In this document: one piece after another, positions 8,547-15,232 of the stretch | Numbering within the stretch: the first letter of the stretch is position 1 | How the letters are laid out: the number at the start of each line of letters is the position of its first letter | Assembly (NCBI GenBank): GCA_964353015.1 | Contig: CAYGUA010000001.1 | Coordinates: forward strand, 251,072-315,071 | Source of the DNA: JAMZMI01 sp964353015 | GTDB taxonomy: Bacteria > Bacteroidota > Bacteroidia > Cytophagales > Cyclobacteriaceae | Reading direction: 5' to 3' | DNA: 64,000 bases | Program-made: the position numbers and the translations under genes | The notes under the pieces: generated by a model | Databases searched by the model: none | What the model was told of the DNA's origin: nothing | The model's input: the letters and a program-made list of their open reading frames with translations, nothing else

Positions 8547-8927
8547 CTATCCGCAGTGCCTTCGGTAATTATCTATCAACTTCTGTATGTTTTCTGCTCC
8601 AACGGGGTTTGAGCTTTGAATGAAAATATCTGGCATTTTCGCACCACTGTCCAAACAATGATCAATCAACCACTTCGCACAATCATATCCCGACTTCTTC
8701 AAAGTTGGAGAGTCCAGATTATCTGTATTGCTGATTTCTTCTCCCAAATCATGATCAAAGCAGATTACATCTGGCATAGACGTCAAAACACACGCTTCAA
8801 AATCCTCAAATGATTTTGCCCAAGTGATTGAAAAGTCGTTTGGATTACCCACATTCTGTGTGATCCAATCTTGCCAAAATTTGTCTTTTGGATCTCTAAT
8901 GTCGTCTAACCAAAGTAAAGTTTTCAT
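8547..8927 (-). CDS. cyclic-phosphate processing receiver-like (cREC) protein
   Basis: A 126-aa protein with the pattern of the cREC family of receiver-like domains: N-terminal LWLDDIRDPKD, central DVICFDHDLGEE, and late PDIFIQSSNPVGAENIQKLI. The acidic clusters at the DD and DHDLG positions correspond to the metal-binding and phospho-acceptor aspartates of receiver folds. The family has been proposed, from gene neighbourhoods with RtcB, to act on RNA ends carrying cyclic phosphates; that biochemical role is inference. It lies in one operon with 8968-9465 and 9470-9811, downstream of promoter 9834-9869. The context beside two RtcB genes fits RNA repair. Confidence 0.8.
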   Translation of the reverse strand: MKTLLWLDDIRDPKDKFWQDWITQNVGNPNDFSITWAKSFEDFEACVLTSMPDVICFDHDLGEEISNTDNLDSPTLKKSGYDCAKWLIDHCLDSGAKMPDIFIQSSNPVGAENIQKLIDNYRRHCG

Positions 8928-8967
8928 TTCAATACTTTTTTAAAATGCGTTTTAGTTATTCTTATAT

Positions 8968-9465
8968 TTATGCTCTTGAGGTTAATGTTTCCCCACAATT
9001 ATAACAGTCATACACATCATCTTTAATGACCTGGCGGTTCCCGCAGTTATCACAAATTCCAAATATGTAGGAGCTAGTAAAGTAATCCGGGAATTGAATG
9101 TCCGTTTTCTTAAGTGCCAACTTCGCGGCAGGCCAACAAGATGGACTTGGGCAGTACCCTGTTGAGAGGTTAGTGATTTCAGCGACGCTCACTTCATTAC
9201 CAATAAACTCTACAGTTAATTCTCCTGCAGCTAAAACAGAGTTTCCTCCTGCACATGCCACATGTTCCGTCTCTCGTGGCGCAATTCTTAAACTTCCTTC
9301 CTGATCTACAATGTAAGTCAGTGTCACAAAGTCTTGAGCATACACCATCCTCTCCAACCAATCAATTAGATCTTTTGAAGATGAAATAGCTTGACCTAAA
9401 GATTCTCGATCTATGCGATCGAGAATCTCAATTGGGCCGATATATTGGTATGCCTTCATTATCAT
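8968..9465 (-). CDS. uncharacterised protein with C-terminal zinc ribbon
   Basis: A 165-aa protein. The C-terminus has two CxxC pairs (ICDNCG and CYNCGE) spaced as a zinc ribbon. The middle contains a conserved-looking block EITNLSTGYCPSPSCWPAAK with two further cysteines. I recognise this arrangement as recurring in bacterial genomes but know no assigned function. ATGs at 9465 and 9459 are both possible. The gene starts 4 bp after the end of the low-complexity gene 9470-9811 and is followed by the cREC gene, so all three are probably co-transcribed. A nucleic-acid-binding accessory for RNA repair is plausible. Confidence 0.7.
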   Translation of the reverse strand: MIMKAYQYIGPIEILDRIDRESLGQAISSSKDLIDWLERMVYAQDFVTLTYIVDQEGSLRIAPRETEHVACAGGNSVLAAGELTVEFIGNEVSVAEITNLSTGYCPSPSCWPAAKLALKKTDIQFPDYFTSSYIFGICDNCGNRQVIKDDVYDCYNCGETLTSRA

Positions 9466-9469
9466 TCAT

Positions 9470-9811
9470 TCAAAAATTGAATCCACCATTAAACCCTTTA
9501 TTAAAGTCGAATGGATTTTTAAAAGGATCACTAGCTGACTTGAAAGGATCGTTCATATCCAATGCCTTATTCAAATCTAAAGGCTCAAAATTAAGCTGCT
9601 CTTTAGGATAAACATCATATTGATCTCCAGCGGTTTTATAGGGCTGGCTATCAGGCCAGAAGTTATCTGGCCCCATTGCATTATACTGGTAATTGCCTAA
9701 AGGCTTTCCAAGTGGGTCTATCACTTGATTACCGTTTAATGTTCCGATTGGATCATTCCTCCATGAGTTCTGATCGAATACGTTTCCGAAAGGGTCTACT
9801 GTAAATGGCAT
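9470..9811 (-). CDS. low-complexity Asn/Asp/Phe/Pro-rich protein with DPF(G/K)N repeats
   Basis: A 113-aa protein made of short repeats: VDPFGN, DPIGT, DPLGKPLGN, NDPFKSASDPFKNPFDF, ending GFNGGFNF. It has no hydrophobic core, signal or membrane segment and is probably disordered or prion-like; I do not recognise a family. The start is set at the ATG at 9811 because the -7 element of promoter copy 5 ends at 9834, and the earlier ATG at 9832 would fall at the transcription start. It is the first gene of the operon with the zinc-ribbon and cREC genes. Confidence 0.7.
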   Translation of the reverse strand: MPFTVDPFGNVFDQNSWRNDPIGTLNGNQVIDPLGKPLGNYQYNAMGPDNFWPDSQPYKTAGDQYDVYPKEQLNFEPLDLNKALDMNDPFKSASDPFKNPFDFNKGFNGGFNF

Positions 9812-9833
9812 GACTGTCTTGTTTTGGTTCACT

Positions 9834-9869
9834 CAAAGATGTAGCAACCCGAGTTTTCCCTGGTTTTGA
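9834..9869 (-). promoter_or_regulatory. direct-repeat promoter, copy 5 (cREC operon)
   Basis: On the minus strand, TCAAAACCAGGGAAAACT (9852-9869), exactly 10 bp, then CATCTTTG (9834-9841), with 22 nt to the ATG at 9811. One of the best matches to the consensus. Confidence 0.82.
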
Positions 9870-9910
9870 AATTACTAATAGGGTAGTGATTTGGCATCAT
9901 CTATTTGGAA

Positions 9911-9940
9911 CAAAAAAAGGGCGCCTTAATTAGACACCCT
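9911..9940 (-). terminator. rho-independent terminator after 9967-10179 gene
   Basis: Read on the minus strand, AGGGTGTC pairs with GGCGCCCT (8 bp with two G-U pairs, 7-nt loop) and is followed directly by a run of seven T. It lies 27 bp past the stop of the 70-aa gene. Confidence 0.75.
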
Positions 9941-9966
9941 CTTTAATAATTCCCTTTCAAACCGAC

Positions 9967-10179
9967 CTACCATCTGTTATTCTTCTTAAAGAAGTCATTT
10001 TGAAAAGATCCAAAATCGACCTTAGGCAAATCGTAAAAGTTAGCCTGGGCATTATTATAATTTTGCCCCATCTGATTGAACTGCGCACCATTGATTGAAT
10101 TTGGTCCATACAAATCTCTCTGGCTCTGATTCCAACTTGGTGGATTGTAGAAGTTTTTTTGTGCGTCGTTGTAATACAT
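9967..10179 (-). CDS. low-complexity Asn/Gln/Tyr-rich protein, 70 aa
   Basis: A 70-aa protein built from a duplicated phrase (NDAQKNFYNPP near the start, NNAQANFYDLP near residue 42) and very rich in Asn, Gln, Tyr and Phe; the tail is basic (FFKKNNRW). This composition is typical of disordered, assembly-prone proteins. No known family is recognised. It has its own direct-repeat promoter and a terminator immediately downstream, so it is monocistronic. With 6722-6997 and 9470-9811 it makes three such small proteins next to the RtcB genes. Confidence 0.7.
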   Translation of the reverse strand: MYYNDAQKNFYNPPSWNQSQRDLYGPNSINGAQFNQMGQNYNNAQANFYDLPKVDFGSFQNDFFKKNNRW

Positions 10180-10203
10180 GGTCTTATTGTTTTAGTGATA
10201 CCC

Positions 10204-10239
10204 CAAAGAAAAACCAGAGATAGTTTTCCCTGGTTTTTC
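10204..10239 (-). promoter_or_regulatory. direct-repeat promoter, copy 6
   Basis: On the minus strand, GAAAAACCAGGGAAAACT (10222-10239), 10 bp, then TTTCTTTG (10204-10211), with 24 nt to the ATG at 10179. Confidence 0.8.
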
Positions 10240-10248
10240 CAAACTCAA

Positions 10249-11673
10249 CTAATGCTTATCCATCTTGACGATTCGAGGCTCAAATTTTCCAACGACTTCA
10301 ACAAGCGCTTTTTGAGAGTCCATCACCTCCTCTATATCCTTGTAGGCAATCGGCGCTTCATCTATTCCTCCACCAATAAGTGTTACATTATTCTTTTTCA
10401 ACACTTTTTTCATTTCACTTCCCGTATAGCTCTCTTTGGTGCGCTTTCTAGACATTCTCCGTCCTGCTCCATGTGAAGCGCTATCCATACTATCTACATT
10501 ACCTGTTCCCTTCACGATATACCCATTGTTGGCCATTGATCCGGGAATAATCCCCAACTCTCCAGCAGCAGCAGGTGTAGCTCCTTTCCTATGGACAATA
10601 ACTTCTCCCACATCCTCAAAGTGCTTTTTCCATGCAAAATTGTGATGGTTCTCTATCCTGGCAATCGGACTTAATCCAAGATCCTTACATAGATGAAAGT
10701 GCACTTGATCGTGACAGGCTTTTGCATAGTCACCCGCCAAGTTCATCGATAACCAATACTCCTGCCCTTCCTCGGTATTTAGATCCAGCCAGGCAAAATG
10801 CTGCGCATGAGATGGGAGCAAGCATTGCTCCATCGCAATTTCGGTGTAATGCTTAGCAACATACGCCCCCAAACCCCTGGATCCTGAATGTGAAAGTAAT
10901 CCTAAGTACGCTCCTTCAGGCAATCCAAATTCGTTTCCTTCAGAAAGATGAACAATGCCAAACTCTACAAAATGGTTACCCGATCCGGAGGTGCCCAGCT
11001 GTCTCACTGCCCTGCCGTGCAATTGACGAAGTAATCCCGTTTCCTGAAACCGGCTGTCATCTAACACCTCATGGGTCTGACTTTTGAAGCGAGTCTCCTT
11101 GGCTCCAAAGAAAGTGTTCTCATAGAGTGAGGCCTTAAACTTAAAAGCATTTTTATCTAAGTAGTCAGCAGACACATCAAAAATGCTTAAACTCATCCTG
11201 CAACCGATATCAATGCCTACACCATAGGGTATCACGGCATCCTTGGTTGCTAAAACCCCGCCAATAGGCAAACCATAACCCTGATGTGCATCTGGCATCA
11301 ATGCCCCTTTTCTTGCAATTGGCAACTGCATCGCCAACTCCATTTGTGAAATAGCCTGCGGCGTGATGAGTTTTTTACCGAAAATCTTGAAATCCAGTGG
11401 CTCCTCCAATAAGGAGATTTCACTTTTTTCTTCTATTTCCTCCTCATCTAATAGCTCAATGGCTATAGGTGCCAAATAAATATGATCTCTATAAGTCTCA
11501 GGATTTTGCAGTACATCTGATAAGAGTACCAATTGCTCATCCAGAGATGTATGCTTGTAATATTTAGCCATTACATCAATGGCTATACTTCTTATTCTAT
11601 TGTCTTGATAATTTATTCTTTTGAGGTCGTTACCTCTCAATTTTTGCTTTTTCATATGTGCTTTTTTCGCCAT
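10249..11673 (-). CDS. rtcB: RNA-splicing ligase RtcB
   Basis: A 474-aa RtcB with full family motifs: MPDAHQGYGLPIGGVLAT, YGVGIDIGCRM (Mn-binding Cys), LGTSGSGNHFVEFG, LLSHSGSRGLG, ENHHNFAW (the His guanylylated during catalysis in this family), HRKGATPA, and SASHGAGRRMSR. RtcB joins RNA 3'-phosphate or 2',3'-cyclic-phosphate ends to 5'-OH ends with GTP and Mn2+, in tRNA splicing and RNA repair; it is cytoplasmic. The ATG at 11673 is inside a 16-bp palindrome; a second start (ATG 11655) follows six codons later and cannot be excluded. A candidate promoter lies 138 nt upstream, giving an unusually long leader with a 15-codon ORF. No archease or RtcA gene is visible in the window. Confidence 0.95.
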   Translation of the reverse strand: MAKKAHMKKQKLRGNDLKRINYQDNRIRSIAIDVMAKYYKHTSLDEQLVLLSDVLQNPETYRDHIYLAPIAIELLDEEEIEEKSEISLLEEPLDFKIFGKKLITPQAISQMELAMQLPIARKGALMPDAHQGYGLPIGGVLATKDAVIPYGVGIDIGCRMSLSIFDVSADYLDKNAFKFKASLYENTFFGAKETRFKSQTHEVLDDSRFQETGLLRQLHGRAVRQLGTSGSGNHFVEFGIVHLSEGNEFGLPEGAYLGLLSHSGSRGLGAYVAKHYTEIAMEQCLLPSHAQHFAWLDLNTEEGQEYWLSMNLAGDYAKACHDQVHFHLCKDLGLSPIARIENHHNFAWKKHFEDVGEVIVHRKGATPAAAGELGIIPGSMANNGYIVKGTGNVDSMDSASHGAGRRMSRKRTKESYTGSEMKKVLKKNNVTLIGGGIDEAPIAYKDIEEVMDSQKALVEVVGKFEPRIVKMDKH

Positions 11674-11684
11674 CAGCTGATGGC
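11669..11684 (-). promoter_or_regulatory. 16-bp palindrome over the rtcB start codon
   Basis: GCCATCAGCTGATGGC is a perfect palindrome. In the mRNA it can fold with the rtcB ATG (11671-11673) in its 3' arm, which would hide the start codon; it could equally be a protein-binding site. Function is inferred. Confidence 0.5.
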
Positions 11685-11737
11685 AGATTGTGATAGTATT
11701 TTAAGACCACCTCAAAAGCACAGACAATCGAGATTGA

Positions 11738-11785
11738 TTAAGCCTTCTTGGTGGGTTTATCGAGATATGGTTCTAGCACAATCAT
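11738..11785 (-). CDS. 15-codon leader ORF upstream of rtcB
   Basis: A short frame, MIVLEPYLDKPTKKA then TAA, opens 26 nt after the -7 element of promoter copy 7, matching the spacing used for the real first genes at other copies. It ends 64 nt before the rtcB ATG. Translation of this leader could control folding of the palindrome over the rtcB start. This is suggested by spacing alone; an untranslated long leader is the alternative. Confidence 0.35.
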   Translation of the reverse strand: MIVLEPYLDKPTKKA

Positions 11786-11811
11786 AATTGACACAGGTTT
11801 AATTGATTAGG

Positions 11812-11847
11812 CAAAGATGGGATTAATTTGGGTTTCTCTGGTTGTCC
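11812..11847 (-). promoter_or_regulatory. direct-repeat promoter, copy 7 (rtcB, degenerate)
   Basis: On the minus strand, GGACAACCAGAGAAACCC (11830-11847), exactly 10 bp, then a perfect CATCTTTG (11812-11819). The repeat is weaker than other copies, but the spacing and -7 element fit. The first ATG downstream is that of the 15-codon leader ORF. Confidence 0.6.
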
Positions 11848-11866
11848 AGAATTGCCACCGTAAGAC

Positions 11867-12091
11867 TCAGTCCAAAAACTGAGCCTTGCGGTATTTTTTC
11901 CAGCTGCGCTGAGCATTGGTGAATCTTGTAGAGTTGCTGGTCTCCCATCCATGTGGGAAGCAATAACTACAACCACGCTCATCGCCAAACTGAATTCTGG
12001 CGACTCGAATGTTTGAGATCTTTGCAGGGACCATTTCGAAACCATACTCATCAGTCCCAAACATTCTTTTGATCGTTTTTCCCTTTTTCAT
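11867..12091 (-). CDS. small Cys-containing basic protein, 74 aa
   Basis: A 74-aa protein with a CSYCFPHGWET motif followed by a basic tail (RSWKKYRKAQF). One CxxC and nearby His could bind a metal; the basic tail suggests RNA or ribosome contact. The CxxCFPHG...W(K/R)xxRK arrangement looks like a small conserved family, but I know no function. It sits between the 54-aa gene at 12174-12338 (83 bp upstream) and rtcB and has no direct-repeat promoter of its own, so it is probably read from promoter copy 8. The overlapping minus-strand frame at 11782-12060 is a shadow. Confidence 0.6.
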   Translation of the reverse strand: MKKGKTIKRMFGTDEYGFEMVPAKISNIRVARIQFGDERGCSYCFPHGWETSNSTRFTNAQRSWKKYRKAQFLD

Positions 12092-12173
12092 GACAGTGCA
12101 TTTAAGTTTTACCTCACTGCACTGCTCCTTTTTTAAATGATGCTAAAAATTTCATTTCAATTAATTTATTGAT

Positions 12174-12338
12174 TCAATATTCAACTTTTTTACCTCTTTT
12201 TCGGTTATAAGCCTTGTTAGACTTGAACACCTTTCGGTAAGGGATGACATGATTACCTTCCATAACCATATCAGATCTTCTGGAGCTTTTCATCTTGCCC
12301 AGGATTACCTCCTTTGATATGACTATTGTATTTTTCAT
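12174..12338 (-). CDS. 54-aa basic protein, copy A of a duplicated gene
   Basis: A small frame of 54 codons: it begins MKNTIVISKEVILGK, continues with a KSSRRSD patch, and ends in a Lys/Arg-rich segment (YNRKRGKKVEY). It is not recognised. A nearly identical gene lies at 13497-13661, differing at only a few residues, with mostly synonymous or conservative differences, which supports real coding. It has its own direct-repeat promoter (22-nt leader). The basic composition suggests binding to nucleic acid or ribosomes. Confidence 0.65.
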   Translation of the reverse strand: MKNTIVISKEVILGKMKSSRRSDMVMEGNHVIPYRKVFKSNKAYNRKRGKKVEY

Positions 12339-12360
12339 GACTTTCTTAATTTTTATAAGA

Positions 12361-12396
12361 CAAAGCTCAGGATATTCTAATTTTCCAGAGTTTTCC
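12361..12396 (-). promoter_or_regulatory. direct-repeat promoter, copy 8
   Basis: On the minus strand, GGAAAACTCTGGAAAATT (12379-12396), 10 bp, then GAGCTTTG (12361-12368), with 22 nt to the ATG at 12338. Confidence 0.8.
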
Positions 12397-12524
12397 GAAC
12401 GAGGTTGAAGGATGACACGAAAATTGTCGCTCGGAATTAAACTTCAGCAGATCCCCCTAATTTGTACGTTCTGGGAATAACAATGAAGACGAGCTATCTA
12501 CTATGAGGCACTATTATTGGAATT

Positions 12525-13127
12525 TTAATCCCAAATCATGGAATTTCGATTCAACTTGATCTGGAAAGCCTGTGCTTCACCAAAATCCACAAAGTTTCTC
12601 TTAACTCCCTTGATGACCTCCTCAAAAGCATAAAACATTTGACCGCTTGCAATATCAAAAGGCATACGACCTACACCAGTGCATAAACCCGGAATCGCTA
12701 CCTTATTAATTTTTGGATGATTAATAGCCTCAATCAATATAGCTTTCATCGCCAAATAAGCATTGATTGATGTCGAAATATGGTAATTCATCGGAACCCT
12801 CATTGTTGGGGCAGAGATAATATACTTAATGATAGGATGCTTAGTTTCTAAAGTTAAGGTGGACCCAATCAATAGTTCACCTAATGTTGAATTTTGTATC
12901 TCTTGTTGAAGAACATCTTGAATATCCCAACCAAATTTCTCAGATAGCTGATAATCCAAACCACCGTCCATAAACCCAAATGAATTTGCTGGACTGACGA
13001 TTGCATCTGCATCTGTTTCAAGAATATCATTATGTATTAAGTCAACACTTGATTCCTGAGCGAAAAATTCAGCCCAGGCATCAAGCATTTCCTTATTCTG
13101 GGTATAAAGTTGTACAGCTAAAGACAT
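12525..13127 (-). CDS. macrodomain (ADP-ribose-binding) protein
   Basis: A 200-aa protein with the macrodomain signature: DADAIVSPANSFGFMDGGLD (ligand-binding loop with the Asn and GG) and PGLCTGVGRMPFDIASGQM (second phosphate loop). Macrodomains bind or hydrolyse ADP-ribose derivatives, including ADP-ribose 1''-phosphate, a by-product of tRNA splicing, and ADP-ribosylated proteins or nucleic acids. Next to RtcB and cREC genes, a role in clearing products of RNA-end processing or reversing ADP-ribosylation is plausible. No direct-repeat promoter was found upstream; it may be read with the 13145-13351 gene 17 bp upstream. Confidence 0.88.
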   Translation of the reverse strand: MSLAVQLYTQNKEMLDAWAEFFAQESSVDLIHNDILETDADAIVSPANSFGFMDGGLDYQLSEKFGWDIQDVLQQEIQNSTLGELLIGSTLTLETKHPIIKYIISAPTMRVPMNYHISTSINAYLAMKAILIEAINHPKINKVAIPGLCTGVGRMPFDIASGQMFYAFEEVIKGVKRNFVDFGEAQAFQIKLNRNSMIWD

Positions 13128-13144
13128 TGATTGAAAATTAAATA

Positions 13145-13351
13145 TTAAGATAATTCATCAAACTTAATCCAAACATCTTTAGATGGACTCTGAGCATTAA
13201 AGTGATGATTACACTCAAGACATCTCAATTGCACCTGAAATGGCAATTTATCCCCATTTACAATTGCCAATTTTGAGTTTTCACATTTTGGGCAATTAAT
13301 ATATTCGTAATCCCAATTATAATCTTCGAAAAAAACGCTGTACTTATTCAT
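13145..13351 (-). CDS. small zinc-ribbon protein
   Basis: A 68-aa protein from the ATG at 13351; a longer reading would need a TTG at 13393. Two CxxC pairs (NCPKCEN and RCLECNHHF) 23 residues apart form a typical zinc ribbon. The N-terminus is acidic and aromatic (FFEDYNWDYEY). Family unknown. It is followed after 17 bp by the macrodomain gene, so both may form one transcript. No direct-repeat promoter is seen in the ~150 bp upstream. Confidence 0.6.
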   Translation of the reverse strand: MNKYSVFFEDYNWDYEYINCPKCENSKLAIVNGDKLPFQVQLRCLECNHHFNAQSPSKDVWIKFDELS

Positions 13352-13496
13352 GCTTTGTAAGGATAAAAAATTATTGAATTTCTTATAGATCAAGGAGCCT
13401 AATATTCCAATTCTATGGGTGAATTGAATACTCTATTGAAATTCCAAGTCACGCTTCACTTCAAAAGAGAAATCAAATAGAATATTCTTATTAAAA

Positions 13497-13661
13497 CTAA
13501 TATTCAACTTTTTTACCTCTTTTTCGGTCATAAGCCTTTTTAGACTTGAACACCTTTCGGTAAGGGATGACATGATTACCTTCCATAACCATATCTGATC
13601 TTCTGGAGCTTTTCATTTTGCCCAGGATTACCTCTTTTGATATGACTATTTTGTTTTTCAT
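13497..13661 (-). CDS. 54-aa basic protein, copy B of a duplicated gene
   Basis: The same 54-aa protein as 12174-12338 with only a few substitutions (for example Thr4 to Lys and an Asn to Asp near the C-terminus). It starts MKNKIVISKEV and ends RKRGKKVEY. Its promoter (copy 9) lies inside the 3' end of the upstream gene 13700-14251, so this small gene can be transcribed on its own. It is not recognised; it is basic and soluble. Confidence 0.65.
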   Translation of the reverse strand: MKNKIVISKEVILGKMKSSRRSDMVMEGNHVIPYRKVFKSKKAYDRKRGKKVEY

Positions 13662-13683
13662 GACTTTCTTAATTTTTGATAGA

Positions 13684-13719
13684 CAAAGCTCAGGATATTC
13701 TAATTTTCCAGAGTTTTCC
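13684..13719 (-). promoter_or_regulatory. direct-repeat promoter, copy 9
   Basis: On the minus strand, GGAAAACTCTGGAAAATT (13702-13719), 10 bp, then GAGCTTTG (13684-13691), with 22 nt to the ATG at 13661. It overlaps the stop codon and last codons of the 13700-14251 gene. Confidence 0.8.
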
Positions 13720-14251
13720 TTGTCAATACACCGTTCACCTTATCTATAGTAATCTTCAATTCCATCGCAATTTTGTCTTCTCCAAAGCCTAAGTACTTCA
13801 TACGCCTTATTGCCAGATAAAGTAAGGGAGCATTGTTTTCATGCCAAAACAAAATTTGATTTTGAATACTCTGAGCATTACTCTCCGAATGAAGATCCAT
13901 GCTTGCCTCCAATAAGGTGATCAATAACTTGAGAAAATCCTCTTCTTCAAAATCTCCAAGTGATTTGAATGCAGCTTCATCGTGATGTTTGAATTGAAAT
14001 GAAACCGCATCTCCTTTTTCAACCAACTGAAATTTTCCTGCTACGGGCAATACATGCCAATAATTATCCTCTTCTGTTGGAGACTCAATAGCCCTTAAAA
14101 TTTCATTGAGATTCAATTGATCTTTGTACTTCTGAACAATTGGGAAATCGGTCCAGGATTCTGGCATATCAAATTGATCCAGGTAGTTCATCATGGCGAG
14201 CTCTCCTCTTTCATGATTCATTAGTCGAAGAAATAAAATTGGGTCTATCAT
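13700..14251 (-). CDS. uncharacterised protein with C-terminal HTH-like segment; paralogue of 36299-37048
   Basis: A 183-aa protein starting MIDPILFLRLMNHERG. The ATG at 14251 is chosen because the earlier one (14275) would lie only 2 nt after the -7 element. It is soluble and mostly helical, ending in GEDKIAMELKITIDKVNGVL, which has helix-turn-helix spacing. The 249-aa protein at 36299-37048 shares the same C-terminal layout (LxLAI(R/K)(R/K)xxxxG, then an (E/D)xIAxxLxIxxxxV segment) and the acidic helix before it. Both are driven by the direct-repeat promoter. Function unknown; they are possible DNA-binding regulators of the regulon, at low confidence. Confidence 0.6.
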   Translation of the reverse strand: MIDPILFLRLMNHERGELAMMNYLDQFDMPESWTDFPIVQKYKDQLNLNEILRAIESPTEEDNYWHVLPVAGKFQLVEKGDAVSFQFKHHDEAAFKSLGDFEEEDFLKLLITLLEASMDLHSESNAQSIQNQILFWHENNAPLLYLAIRRMKYLGFGEDKIAMELKITIDKVNGVLTRKTLEN

Positions 14252-14277
14252 TTTTAGTATTCTTTGGCTTGTCATGG

Positions 14278-14313
14278 CAAAGAAGGTATACTATGAGTTT
14301 TCCGCAGTTTTAT
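14278..14313 (-). promoter_or_regulatory. direct-repeat promoter, copy 10
   Basis: On the minus strand, ATAAAACTGCGGAAAACT (14296-14313), 10 bp, then CTTCTTTG (14278-14285), with 26 nt to the ATG at 14251. Confidence 0.75.
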
Positions 14314-14373
14314 CAAAACACCGAACTCAAATAATAGAAGTGAAGGATTTATGAATTAATGACCTAATGTCTT

Positions 14374-14997
14374 TCAGTCCACATTCGGTTGGAAATGAAC
14401 TTGCCAGTTCGTTAAATCCAAGGCACAGAGACTGCCTGTTCCTGCTCTATTTAGGAAAACACCATTATCAATAGATATCGACCAATCTCGTTGTTCTATG
14501 CTACTTTCTATAGATTCCTTTTGCTGAACAATATGTCCGTGGATCACTCTTCTATTATTCAATAACGGATGCGGAGCATCTAACTTAAAATCAAACCGAT
14601 TCATCATGGCATGCAGATCATCAAATGGATTTTCAATTCCTAAATTGAAACCGGCATGTACCAGGAGGAAATCATTCAGTTCTAGGTAAAATTTCATTTC
14701 TTTAAGGAAAGTCAGAAAGGGCTCGCCTATCCTTCTTTTGCCAATATCATGCTCCTGTAAAACCCTATGGTCATGATTTCCGCGTATACATTCAATCTTG
14801 AAGCCTTCAGCTCTCAGCTTGATGACGTGCTTGATGATTCCGAGTGGGTTTTCTGTTGCCTTTCGAGGATTCGATCCATGTCCAATGATGTCCCCAAGAA
14901 TATACAATTCATCTTCCTGACTTAATTCAATAGCATCTATCAAGGCCAAAAAAGTCTTGAATTGTCCATGAAGATCTGAAATGGCTATTTGTCTCAA
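14374..14997 (-). CDS. calcineurin-like (ApaH/PrpE-type) metallophosphoesterase
   Basis: A 207-aa protein with the full metallophosphoesterase motif set: ISDLHGQ (Asp, His), LGDIIGHGSN (Asp), IRGNHDHR (Asn, His), LLVHAGF (His) and VIHGHIVQ (His). This bimetal fold covers Ser/Thr phosphatases, ApaH-like dinucleotide hydrolases and RNA-end phosphatases. Substrate cannot be fixed from sequence. It follows the 15013-15207 gene by 15 bp and probably belongs to the operon from promoter 15776-15811. Beside RtcB genes, phosphate removal from RNA ends is an attractive but unproven role. Confidence 0.88.
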   Translation of the reverse strand: MRQIAISDLHGQFKTFLALIDAIELSQEDELYILGDIIGHGSNPRKATENPLGIIKHVIKLRAEGFKIECIRGNHDHRVLQEHDIGKRRIGEPFLTFLKEMKFYLELNDFLLVHAGFNLGIENPFDDLHAMMNRFDFKLDAPHPLLNNRRVIHGHIVQQKESIESSIEQRDWSISIDNGVFLNRAGTGSLCALDLTNWQVHFQPNVD

Positions 14998-15012
14998 AAC
15001 ACTGGCTTATAA

Positions 15013-15207
15013 TTACCCTTTTGACTTTTCCTCTCTGATCTTCACCCAGCATTTCTTGCAAGTGACATCCTCTTGGATTTCAGTGGCGATACCCTGAACC
15101 GCTGCTCTATGAGAAGCTTCCTTATCACGCGGATTACAGGCCACCATACCCTCAGCCGTTAGCCAGTGAATATCTTTCTTCTCCCGTTTTTGTTGTCTTG
15201 AAAGCAT
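15013..15207 (-). CDS. small basic protein, 64 aa
   Basis: A 64-aa protein beginning MLSRQQKREKKDIHWL, with a central GMVACNPRDKEASHRAA block and a single CKKC near the C-terminus. I recognise the IHWLTxxGxVACxPRD...CxxC arrangement as recurring in bacteria but know no function. The three Cys and nearby His could bind a metal. The gene lies between 15233-15757 (25 bp) and the phosphoesterase (15 bp), indicating one operon. Confidence 0.6.
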   Translation of the reverse strand: MLSRQQKREKKDIHWLTAEGMVACNPRDKEASHRAAVQGIATEIQEDVTCKKCWVKIREEKSKG

Positions 15208-15232
15208 AAAATGAACTTAATTCAATACTAAT

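Larger units (their letters stand above)
12174..12397. repeat. direct repeat, copy A (gene plus promoter)
   Basis: About 224 bp here are almost identical to 13497-13720, covering the whole 54-aa gene, its leader and the direct-repeat promoter. The copies are in the same orientation and flank the macrodomain and zinc-ribbon genes. Confidence 0.9.
13497..13720. repeat. direct repeat, copy B (gene plus promoter)
   Basis: Near-identical to 12174-12397 and in the same orientation. The repeat runs through the last codons of the upstream gene, so this end of the duplication joins foreign flanking sequence there. Confidence 0.9.

Noticed and set aside
11782..12060. Minus-strand 92-codon frame
   Set aside because: It lies over the 74-aa gene 11867-12091 in another frame, and its 3' part crosses promoter copy 7.
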